Positions 1 through 5,579 of a stretch of DNA of 6,560 bases are shown here, one piece after another. Numbering within the stretch: the first letter of the stretch is position 1; every line of letters begins with the position of its first letter. This stretch comes from Candidatus Aminicenantota bacterium (GTDB taxonomy: Bacteria > Acidobacteriota > Aminicenantia > S016-38). The notes beneath the pieces were generated by a model. That model worked only from the letters and a program-made list of their open reading frames with translations, had not been told where the DNA came from and made no database searches. The position numbers were made by a program, and so were the translations under genes. The DNA lies in assembly GCA_021161165.1 (NCBI GenBank), contig JAGHBF010000073.1, positions 1 to 6,560 on the forward strand, written 5' to 3'.

Positions 1-123
1 TTATAACAAAAAAAAAAAAAATCAACAGAAAAAATTTTTTGCAAAAAATAAATTTATCAATTCCTAATAATTTCCCCTTGTGTTTTGAACCGGTATTTTG
101 TATTTTTTTAATGGAGGTGAAAT
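1..123. other. AT-rich leader upstream of buk
   Basis: No gene is visible here. The first 70 bases hold only 9 G or C. They contain a run of 14 A (8-21), the perfect 12-base palindrome A6T6 (29-40) and the perfect 14-base palindrome T6-GC-A6 (35-48), which share the T6 tract. Such A-tracts are known to curve DNA and can act as UP elements, but I see no convincing -35/-10 pair correctly placed for buk. A good Shine-Dalgarno sequence, GGAGGTGA (113-120), sits 3 bases before the buk ATG. No terminator hairpin for an upstream gene can be made out. Confidence 0.6.
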
Positions 124-1206
124 ATGAGACGCAATAATAAAAATTACAGAATTCTCGCAATAAATCCTGGTTCAACCTCTACGAAAATAGCTCTTTTTGA
201 GAACGAAAGGGAAATTTTCTACACCACAATAAGTCACTCTGCAGAAGAATTATCCAGATTTAAGAGTATAATGGAACAAAAGGACTACCGGACCAATCTG
301 GTTCTAAAAGAGCTGGAAGAAAAAGGAGTGGAACTTTCATCCCTCTCGGCCGTGGTAGGAAGAGGAGGGCTTTTAAAACCTCTGGAGAGTGGAACCTATG
401 AAGTAAACGAAAAGATGATCGAGGACCTGAAAAGAGCGGAAAGAGGAGAACATGCTTCCAACCTTGGGGCTGTAATTGCAATGGAAATAGCAAAGATGGC
501 GGGCGTTAAAGCTTATATAGTCGACCCTGTAAGTGTGGATGAACTTCCAAAAATAGCGAAGATTACCGGAATGAAGGAAATCGAAAAGCCTGTTCTATCT
601 CACGCACTTAACACAAAAGCTGTTGCAAAAAGATTTGCCAGGGAAAAGGGAACCCTTTACGAAAAATTGCGTCTGATAGTGGTTCATCTTGGTTCTGGAA
701 ATTCAATATCAGCTCATGTGGGTGGCAAAATGGTGGATGTGACAAATTCTATGGAAGAAGGTTCTTTTGGCATGGATAGGGCTGGCGGTGTTCCATGCAT
801 GCAGCTACTAAAACTCGCTTTTTCCGGAAAATATGAATTCAAGGAATTGAAGAGAAAACTTTTCGGCGAAGGTGGAATGTACTCTTATCTTGGCATCAAA
901 GACTTTAGAGATGTTGAAAAAAGAATAATAAATGGAGATGACGAAGCAATTCTTATAACCGACTCCATGATTTACCAAATAGCCAAAGATGTGGGAGCAA
1001 TGGCCACAGTTTTAAATGGAAAAGTGGATGCGATCTTAATTACAGGTGGCCTCGCAAAGAGTAACTGGCTGGTAAAAAATCTGAGGAGAAGAATAGAATT
1101 CATAGCCCCTGTACATGTTTATCCTGGAGAAGATGAACTAAGGGCTCTTACAGAAGGAGCGTTAAGGGTGCTAAAAGGAGAGGAACAGGCAAAGATTTAT
1201 TCTTGA
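124..1206 (+). CDS. buk: Butyrate kinase family acid kinase
   Basis: This 360-residue protein belongs to the acetate/butyrate kinase branch of the ASKHA fold. It interconverts acyl phosphate plus ADP with carboxylate plus ATP in the cytosol. Visible family blocks are the N-terminal phosphate loop NPGSTSTK (14-21), VGRGG (78-82), DPVSVDEL (134-141), SHALNTKAVAKRFA (159-172), the second phosphate block VHLGSGNSISAHVGGK (187-202), GGMYSYLGIKD (250-260), the adenosine-side ITGGLA (306-311) and the C-terminal YPGEDELRALTEGAL (333-347). Length fits the family (about 355). The ATG is preceded by GGAGGTGA with 3 bases between. The segment GSFGMDRAGGVP (213-224) departs from the common GPFSPERSGGLP-like form, so substrate preference (butyrate, isobutyrate or other branched acids) is open. 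The usual partner phosphotransbutyrylase is not in view and could lie left of the window. Identification of the family is firm; the exact acid is inference. Confidence 0.93.
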   Translation: MRRNNKNYRILAINPGSTSTKIALFENEREIFYTTISHSAEELSRFKSIMEQKDYRTNLVLKELEEKGVELSSLSAVVGRGGLLKPLESGTYEVNEKMIEDLKRAERGEHASNLGAVIAMEIAKMAGVKAYIVDPVSVDELPKIAKITGMKEIEKPVLSHALNTKAVAKRFAREKGTLYEKLRLIVVHLGSGNSISAHVGGKMVDVTNSMEEGSFGMDRAGGVPCMQLLKLAFSGKYEFKELKRKLFGEGGMYSYLGIKDFRDVEKRIINGDDEAILITDSMIYQIAKDVGAMATVLNGKVDAILITGGLAKSNWLVKNLRRRIEFIAPVHVYPGEDELRALTEGALRVLKGEEQAKIYS

Positions 1207-1211
1207 CAGCC

Positions 1212-1682
1212 CTAAATTTTCTTTTTTATTCCAAATTTAAAAGATATGATCGCAAGGAGCCATCCCAGAAAGCCTCCGATTACATCGAGTCCAACATCCC
1301 TTAAGTCAAAGTACCTGCGGGGAAGGATGTACTGAAAACCCTCATCTATAAGAGCGACTGCGAGTACAAGAACTAAGGGATGAATTTTGAGCTTTCTGTC
1401 CATTCCTGCAAAGAGTCCAAGGCCCATAAATTCCAGTATGTGAACCTTCTCCTCTATAAGTCTAAGTGGAAATACTACGTAACCTGCCATAAAAAGCACA
1501 GGAAGAGAAAGAACGACTGGAATTGTTTTCCCCTTAAGAAAAAAGGCGAAGTAAAAAAGAAAAAACACGACAGACGCAATATAAAAAACAAAAACTTTAT
1601 TAGGAATTACGCTCATAATCTTCCTTGCAAAAGGAGCATAAGCCGGTATTGCAATAGAATACAGAAAAAGCCACCAGCTCAA
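1212..1682 (-). CDS. VanZ-like family membrane protein
   Basis: With the TTG start chosen here this is a 156-residue integral membrane protein. Hydrophobic segments lie near residues 3-17, 30-49, 55-75, 84-93, 102-118 and 132-147. The VanZ-like signature is present: an E-E-K-V-H-x3-E block (77-84), then DEGFQYILPRR (113-123), D126, D129, D133 and GGFLG (136-140). VanZ itself lowers teicoplanin susceptibility, but most relatives have unknown roles and are often near envelope or polysaccharide genes, as here. The frame is open up to an ATG at 1754, but that start would overlap the upstream transferase by 76 bases. The TTG at 1682-1680 overlaps its TGA stop as TTGA and has AAGGGGG just upstream, so I prefer it. 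It converges on buk with 5 bases between stop codons. Family call is good; function is unknown and glycopeptide resistance should not be assumed. Confidence 0.8.
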   Translation of the reverse strand: MSWWLFLYSIAIPAYAPFARKIMSVIPNKVFVFYIASVVFFLFYFAFFLKGKTIPVVLSLPVLFMAGYVVFPLRLIEEKVHILEFMGLGLFAGMDRKLKIHPLVLVLAVALIDEGFQYILPRRYFDLRDVGLDVIGGFLGWLLAIISFKFGIKKKI

Positions 1683-3058
1683 TATGCCCCCTTGCCAGAG
1701 ATAACAACCACTACTGTCTGTAGAAGAATAGAAATATCCATCCAGAGGGACCAATTTCTTACATAGAATTCGTCCAGCGCCAGTCTAACCTCAAACGGCA
1801 ATTTGCTTCTCCCTCTTATCTGCCACATCCCGGTGATGCCGGGTTTTACCCTGTATATGATTTTCCTGTATCTTCCTATGCGTCCTCTCTCTTCTGGGAG
1901 ATAGGGCCTCGGACCTACAAGGCTCATTTCACCTCTTAAAACATTAAAAAGCTGGGGAAGCTCATCAAGACTCCATTTTCTTAGAAATTTTCCCACTCCT
2001 GTAACACGTGGGTCGTTTTTTAGCTTTCTATAAACTTCCCATTCCCTGGCAGCCGCAGGGTTTTGCCGGAGATATTTCCTAAGTCTTCTTTCGGAATCAA
2101 CATACATTGTTCTGAATTTAAATAATATAAATGGTTTCTCACCTCTACCCAGCCTTTTCTGCTTGTACAACACTGGGCCTTTACTGTCCAGTTTTATCAG
2201 AAGCGGAATTAAAATAAAAAGCGGGGAAAAAATGATCGATAACAACATTGAAAGGATAATATCGAAAATTCTTTTAATTACAACATTTGTTTTCTTATAA
2301 AGATTATGAGGGGGTACTAAAAGCATAACCGTCCCGAGAGCTTCAATAGTCCCTGTGGCAAGGGAAAGTTGAGAAATATTTGGAATGATCTTTAAATTGA
2401 CCAGCCCCTCCAGTCTTATCACTATTGAATTAAGTATTCTTCTGTCAAAATTGGCTGAAACTATAAATACTTCATCAATGTCCATCGTCCTAATCTTTTT
2501 GTCGATCTTTTCTGTGCTTTCTATTACCTCCACAAGGGAGTAACCTTTGTACCAGTTTCTCTTCAGCTCTTCTTCTAAAATTTTCCTTGTTTCTCCATTT
2601 CCTATTATGGCGATTTTTTTAACTCCTATTCCTGAGAAAATTAAAATCTTCCTTACCAGCAATCTGAATGCAGGGACCAAGAACAAAGAAAAGAAGAAGC
2701 CTAAGAGCAAAATAACCCTTGAAAGCAGCTGCTCTTTTTTAACTATAAATGAAAATGACAGAACAGTTGTAACAACTAAAAACGAATTTTCCCAGATCCT
2801 TCGAACATCTTCCCAGAAAGTATTGTCGTTAAAAATCCTTGTTGCCGCACCTACAACCAACCAAAAAATAAGGATCAACGCAAGTAAAGGCAAGTAAAAC
2901 GAGAAAGGTTCAAGTCGTTTTATTCCTAAAGAATCAAAAAACGAACGAAAAATTTCCTGCCTTGTATAATAGGCAAGCAAAACTGATAAAGAAATAGCGG
3001 CAAGGTCTGAGAAAACTATTGCAACCTTTCCCAAAAATCTCACATTTTCATTATACAC
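1679..3058 (-). CDS. Polyprenyl-phosphate sugar-1-phosphate transferase, WbaP-like
   Basis: This 459-residue membrane enzyme moves a sugar 1-phosphate from a nucleotide sugar onto undecaprenyl phosphate, the first membrane step of exopolysaccharide, capsule or O-antigen assembly. Four N-terminal hydrophobic helices (about 11-31, 55-72, 92-108, 115-135) precede a nucleotide-binding-like segment (KKIAIIGNGE, 147-156). The catalytic bacterial sugar transferase domain follows: KRIFD (262-266), a re-entrant hydrophobic helix with P279, FKFRTM (313-318), KNDPRVTGVGKFLRK (347-361), the Asp-Glu dyad in SLDELPQL (363-370, D365-E366), GEMSLVGPRP (376-385), KPGITGMWQIRGR (405-417) and YVRNWSLWMDI (432-442). 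The spacing from NP (333-334) through REW (338-340) to LKNDPRVT (346-353) resembles WbaP, which uses UDP-galactose, but sugar specificity cannot be read safely. The start is GTG. It is cotranscribed with the VanZ-like gene and divergent from ricT. Confidence 0.92.
   Translation of the reverse strand: MYNENVRFLGKVAIVFSDLAAISLSVLLAYYTRQEIFRSFFDSLGIKRLEPFSFYLPLLALILIFWLVVGAATRIFNDNTFWEDVRRIWENSFLVVTTVLSFSFIVKKEQLLSRVILLLGFFFSLFLVPAFRLLVRKILIFSGIGVKKIAIIGNGETRKILEEELKRNWYKGYSLVEVIESTEKIDKKIRTMDIDEVFIVSANFDRRILNSIVIRLEGLVNLKIIPNISQLSLATGTIEALGTVMLLVPPHNLYKKTNVVIKRIFDIILSMLLSIIFSPLFILIPLLIKLDSKGPVLYKQKRLGRGEKPFILFKFRTMYVDSERRLRKYLRQNPAAAREWEVYRKLKNDPRVTGVGKFLRKWSLDELPQLFNVLRGEMSLVGPRPYLPEERGRIGRYRKIIYRVKPGITGMWQIRGRSKLPFEVRLALDEFYVRNWSLWMDISILLQTVVVVISGKGAY
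1687..1693 (-). promoter_or_regulatory. Ribosome binding site deciding the VanZ-like start
   Basis: Reading the minus strand, AAGGGGG is followed by CATA and then TTG at 1682-1680. The spacing of 4-5 bases and the TTGA overlap with the transferase stop support translation starting at TTG rather than at the ATG 72 bases upstream. The match to AAGGAGG is imperfect. Confidence 0.5.
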
Positions 3059-3064
3059 TAAAAA

Positions 3065-3077
3065 CCTTTTTCTCCTC
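3065..3077 (-). promoter_or_regulatory. Candidate ribosome binding sites of the sugar transferase
   Basis: On the minus strand GAGGAG (3077-3072) lies 13 bases before the GTG start, which is long, and AAAAGG (3070-3065) lies 6 bases before it. The nearer, weaker site fits better in spacing. No in-frame ATG, GTG or TTG exists between the stronger site and the GTG, so the GTG is retained. Confidence 0.45.
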
Positions 3078-3092
3078 AGATAAAGACCAATA

Positions 3093-3098
3093 TATGAT
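3093..3098 (+). promoter_or_regulatory. Possible -10 element of the ricT operon
   Basis: TATGAT in the divergent region would place transcription start near 3105, leaving a short leader that still includes the GAGGTG ribosome binding site (3110-3115) of ricT. The -35 position, around 3070-3075, reads TTCTCC and is weak. The element is plausible because this is the only gap ahead of a five-gene operon, but motif evidence is thin. Confidence 0.3.
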
Positions 3099-3119
3099 AG
3101 AATTTACCAGAGGTGTTTC

Positions 3120-3788
3120 ATGGAAGTAGTGTCTCTTAAACTATTAGACAGTGGAAGAATAAAAAGGGCTAAATCAAACAACATAAAATGTAAACCCGGG
3201 GATTTCTGTATAATAGAATCTCCTTTCGGTGAGGAAATAGGTGAAGTCATAAGAGAGAACTCTGAGGTGAAAAAATTTTGGAGCAAATTTCCACTTGAAA
3301 AGGTCCTTAGAAAAGCCAGCGAAAAGGACATAGAATTTTTTAGAGGAAGAATCGAGCGAGAAAAAGAAGCATTTAAGTTCTGCAGAGAAAGAATAGAAGA
3401 ACGCGGTATGCCAATGAAGCTAATAAGTGTGAAGTTCTTCACCAATGAGCGAAAAGTTATGTTTTTCTTCTCCGCCGAAGGGAGAATTGACTTCAGAGAC
3501 CTGGTAAAAGACCTGGCTAAGAAATACAGGATGAGAATTGAAATGAGACAGATTGGGATAAGAGATGAAGCAAAAATGCTGGGGGGTATTGGAGTGTGTG
3601 GAAGATTTCTATGCTGTATGAATGTGCTAAAGGAATTCAAACCAATAAGTTCGAATCTCATTAAAAACCTTGATATTAAAATAAACCCAAATAAAATTTC
3701 GGGACTCTGCGGAAGATTGATGTGCTGCCTCTCGTATGAAGTTGGAGTCACAATAAACCTTTCTGACATAGGTGAAGAGGAGGAATGA
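3120..3788 (+). CDS. ricT: RicT/YaaT family PSP1-domain protein
   Basis: This 222-residue soluble protein carries the PSP1 domain. In Bacillus subtilis RicT works with RicA and RicF in a complex that binds [4Fe-4S] clusters and assists RNase Y in mRNA maturation, sporulation and competence. The hallmark cysteine motifs are intact: GIGVCGRFLCC (156-166; C160, C165, C166) and GLCGRLMCC (195-203; C197, C202, C203). The first is preceded by a conserved basic block, RIEMRQIGIRDEAKMLGG (139-156). Other cysteines are at 24, 30 and 88. It is shorter than B. subtilis YaaT (about 275) and ends in an acidic tail soon after the second motif. ATG follows GAGGTG (3110-3115) by 4 bases. It is first in the operon and its stop overlaps the next start (ATGA). 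No ricA or ricF is in view, so the partners and the exact role here are inferred from the family. Confidence 0.88.
   Translation: MEVVSLKLLDSGRIKRAKSNNIKCKPGDFCIIESPFGEEIGEVIRENSEVKKFWSKFPLEKVLRKASEKDIEFFRGRIEREKEAFKFCRERIEERGMPMKLISVKFFTNERKVMFFFSAEGRIDFRDLVKDLAKKYRMRIEMRQIGIRDEAKMLGGIGVCGRFLCCMNVLKEFKPISSNLIKNLDIKINPNKISGLCGRLMCCLSYEVGVTINLSDIGEEEE
3777..3783 (+). promoter_or_regulatory. Ribosome binding site with unusually short spacing
   Basis: GAGGAGG ends one base before the flippase-like ATG at 3785. If only its first half, GAGG (3777-3780), pairs with 16S rRNA the spacing is 4 bases. No other start codon is available in the first residues, so initiation probably relies on re-initiation by ribosomes finishing ricT at the ATGA overlap. 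Confidence 0.6.
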
Positions 3789-4771
3789 AAAAAACTGTAA
3801 GATTTGTTATTTCTTCTCTTGTTGCCATTGGTCTTCTTTACATCTTTTTCAAGGGAGCGGACCTTAAGTCATTTTTAAAGGCGATAAAACAGGCAAATCC
3901 GGTTTATCTTACTGCCTTCGTCCTTTTACTCCCAGTATTCTATTTCATAAGAGCAATAAGATGGAGAACTCTTTTCCCCAATGGAACCAGACCCTCAGTT
4001 AAGACATTTTTCCTTGCAAATATTATTGGTTTCTCAATAAACTATATTCTCCCTGGAAGAGTAGGTGAAATAGGAAGGGCTCTTTATATTTCGAAAAAAG
4101 GAGAAGTTTCTTCAGCTTATTCTATAGGCACCGTGGTGGTGGAAAGATTTTTCGACGCTTTTTCAATAGGAGTTCTTCTTCTAATTTACCTTGTCCTATA
4201 TCCGGTCCGGTCGTCACCACTCAAATCTAATCTATATACAATCATTGCCGTCAGCATTATAGCATCAACTCTGCTAATTGCTGGTATAATTATTGTGGAA
4301 ACCATGATAAAAAAGGGAATTAAAGCACCTTTTCAGTTTTTGTTAAGGGTGTTCCCTGAAAAAATTCAGGAGAAAATAAAAAATTCAACAAAATCACTTA
4401 TCCTTGGAATGAATTTTCTTTCTCCGCCATCAAGAGCAATTTCTTTTATTCTTTGGGGGTTTATTGTATGGTTAAGTGTAATTATTCAATATTGGTTTGG
4501 CCTTAAGGCCTTTTCTATAAATAAACCACCTATTGAAGTTATCCCATATACAGCAGTACTACTCGTGGGCGTATCCATCCCTACACCAGGGATGGCCGGA
4601 GGTTTTGAGGTTGCCTCCAAATTTTTCATCTCGGACATCTGGCACTATCCTCAGAACATTGCAATAGCTTCTACTATAACTCTTCATATTTTATTGCTCG
4701 TGGTAACTTTAACCATGGGTATTTTTGTGGGAATAAAAGAAAGCTTTCTTGAGGCAGAGAGGCAAACATGA
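3785..4771 (+). CDS. YbhN/UPF0104 family flippase-like membrane protein
   Basis: This 328-residue polytopic membrane protein resembles the lysylphosphatidylglycerol synthase transmembrane region (AglD/YbhN/UPF0104 family; flippase-like domain). About eight hydrophobic segments are visible (6-22, 41-56, 76-92, 122-141, 150-172, 217-238, 252-270, 294-316). Family motifs are RAIRWRTLF (56-64), INYILPGRVGEIGRA (85-99), VVVERFFDAF (117-126) and the late SIPTPGMAGGFE (264-275). The soluble aminoacyl-transferase domain of MprF is absent, so this is not a lysyl-PG synthase; members are thought to translocate or handle lipids, without a settled substrate. Start and stop overlap both neighbours by ATGA. 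A lipid-linked glycan role would fit with the nearby sugar transferase on the other strand, but that link is only by proximity. Family firm, function unknown. Confidence 0.85.
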   Translation: MKKTVRFVISSLVAIGLLYIFFKGADLKSFLKAIKQANPVYLTAFVLLLPVFYFIRAIRWRTLFPNGTRPSVKTFFLANIIGFSINYILPGRVGEIGRALYISKKGEVSSAYSIGTVVVERFFDAFSIGVLLLIYLVLYPVRSSPLKSNLYTIIAVSIIASTLLIAGIIIVETMIKKGIKAPFQFLLRVFPEKIQEKIKNSTKSLILGMNFLSPPSRAISFILWGFIVWLSVIIQYWFGLKAFSINKPPIEVIPYTAVLLVGVSIPTPGMAGGFEVASKFFISDIWHYPQNIAIASTITLHILLLVVTLTMGIFVGIKESFLEAERQT

Positions 4772-5223
4772 GATGTCCATTTTGCGGAGCAAATAATGAT
4801 AGGGTAATTGACAGCAGGGAGATCAAAGAAGGCAGAGAAATAAGAAGAAGAAGGCTATGTCTTGAGTGCGGAAAAAGATTTACCACCTATGAAAGGATAG
4901 AAATAATACCCCTTATGGTAATCAAAAAGGACGGGAGAAGAGAACCCTACGAAAGGGAAAAAGTGATAAAAGGGGTAATGAAGGCATGCGAAAAAAGACC
5001 GGTAGCCCCAGAACAGATAGAAAATATAGCTGACGAAGTGGAAAAACTCTTCGAGATATCTTCCAGAGGGGAAATTTCAACCAAAGAAATAGGGGGAAAA
5101 ATTATGGAAGAGTTGAAAAAACTCGACCAGGTAGCCTATGTTCGTTTTGCTTCTGTATATAAAGAATTCAGAGACCTTCAGGAATTTTATAAAGAACTTG
5201 AAAATCTCCGGAGGGAAGAATGA
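4768..5223 (+). CDS. nrdR: Transcriptional repressor NrdR
   Basis: This 151-residue regulator represses ribonucleotide reductase genes when dATP/ATP bound to its ATP-cone signals sufficient dNTPs. The N-terminal zinc ribbon is complete: C3-P-F-C6 and C31-L-E-C34, with the family strings VIDSRE (13-18), IRRRRLC (25-31) and RFTTYER (37-43). The ATP-cone spans roughly residues 48-138, from VIKKDGRREPYEREKV (51-66) to the hallmark LDQVAYVRFASVYKEF (119-134). Length is typical (about 150). ATG overlaps the preceding stop (ATGA) and GAGAGG (4757-4762) lies 5 bases upstream. No ribonucleotide reductase gene is in the window, so its targets are elsewhere. Co-location with a small heat-shock protein and lon on one message would tie repressor level to proteostasis expression; that is inference. 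Identification is essentially certain. Confidence 0.96.
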   Translation: MRCPFCGANNDRVIDSREIKEGREIRRRRLCLECGKRFTTYERIEIIPLMVIKKDGRREPYEREKVIKGVMKACEKRPVAPEQIENIADEVEKLFEISSRGEISTKEIGGKIMEELKKLDQVAYVRFASVYKEFRDLQEFYKELENLRREE

Positions 5224-5579
5224 GGGAAACTATTGAGGACGAGGTTCAAGTATGGGGGAGCTGGTCTCCTCCAATAGACATAAGAATTAGTAAGGAGAGG
5301 ATGAGAATATTTATAGAAGTTCCCGGAGTTGAAGCTTCAACACTGAACCTCAGAATAGAGGGAAATCACTTATTACTTGAAGGAAGGAAAATGCCTCCAC
5401 GGGCCAAAAGAATTCTTTTCACAGAAAGAGAATACGGAGATTTTTTTGTAATGATAAAATTAAACGAGGACATTTCTACTGATTCAGTAAAGGCGAAACT
5501 TTCCCATGGTGTACTTGAGATAGAATTTAAAAGAACCAGAAGAAACTTTAAAGTAAATCTGGAGGAAAAAGATGAGTGA
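5220..5579 (+). CDS. hsp20: Small heat-shock protein, Hsp20/alpha-crystallin family
   Basis: This 119-residue protein is an ATP-independent holdase chaperone that binds unfolding proteins. It is almost only the alpha-crystallin domain: it begins with WSPPIDI (15-21), continues through FIEVPGV (31-37), EREYGDF (69-75) and the A-x(n)-GVLEI signature (GVLEIEF, 97-103). The N-terminal arm is only about 14 residues and acidic, where many bacterial members have 30-50. The C-terminal I-x-I/V oligomerisation motif is not canonical; V112-N-L114 may stand in for it. Both arms usually drive large oligomers, so assembly may be limited. ATG overlaps the nrdR stop (ATGA), with GGAGGG (5210-5215) 4 bases upstream. 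Its last 8 bases overlap the start of lon. Family clear; the reduced form is notable. Confidence 0.92.
   Translation: MRETIEDEVQVWGSWSPPIDIRISKERMRIFIEVPGVEASTLNLRIEGNHLLLEGRKMPPRAKRILFTEREYGDFFVMIKLNEDISTDSVKAKLSHGVLEIEFKRTRRNFKVNLEEKDE
5254..5272 (+). other. Stable hairpin early in the hsp20 message
   Basis: GGGGGAG (5254-5260) and CTCCTCC (5266-5272) form a 7-pair stem with one G-U and a CTGGT loop, about 35 bases inside hsp20. The 3' arm resembles an anti-Shine-Dalgarno sequence: its CCTCC (5268-5272) could instead pair with GGAGG of the hsp20 ribosome binding site (5210-5214). The same bases encode the conserved WSPP, so coding constraint alone may explain it. The structure is read by eye. 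Confidence 0.35.
5561..5565 (+). promoter_or_regulatory. Ribosome binding site of lon
   Basis: GGAGG lies 6 bases before the ATG at 5572, inside the end of hsp20. Its good match and spacing fix the lon start, giving an 8-base overlap with hsp20. Confidence 0.8.

Larger units (their letters stand above)
3059..3119. promoter_or_regulatory. Divergent intergenic region between sugar transferase and ricT
   Basis: These 61 bases must hold, or lie next to, the promoters for both the minus-strand polysaccharide pair and the plus-strand five-gene operon. Each side carries its own ribosome binding site. The centre reads CAATATAT (3088-3095), AT-rich and overlapping the putative plus-strand -10. No convincing minus-strand promoter is seen within the gap. 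Confidence 0.55.

Noticed and set aside
78..106. TTGTGT, 17 bases, TATTTT as a buk promoter
   Set aside because: Only 3/6 and 4/6 matches, and the implied start near 113 would fall in the ribosome binding site GGAGGTGA.
1188..1230. Rho-independent terminator at the end of buk
   Set aside because: GGC/GCC and AAGA/TCTT arms are separated by an uneven internal loop, giving a weak stem despite the T-rich stretch after it.
1212..1682. Glycopeptide resistance determinant
   Set aside because: The protein is only a VanZ-like family member; no vanH, vanA or vanX genes are nearby, so resistance is not supported.
1380..1766. 128-residue plus-strand frame
   Set aside because: It lies antisense to the VanZ-like and transferase genes, is mostly Lys/Arg-rich low-complexity sequence and shows no family motif.
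2547..2897. 116-residue plus-strand frame inside the transferase
   Set aside because: It is antisense to a well-supported membrane enzyme and has no recognisable domain or ribosome binding site.
3050..3055. TATAAT on the minus strand near the sugar transferase start
   Set aside because: It is a perfect -10 hexamer but lies just inside the coding region, after the GTG, and no -35 match sits 17 bases upstream. Transcription from it would miss the start codon.
3104..3769. 221-residue minus-strand frame opposite ricT
   Set aside because: It is the antisense shadow of a clear RicT-family gene; its Ser/Leu-rich composition is what purine-rich coding sequence yields on the other strand.
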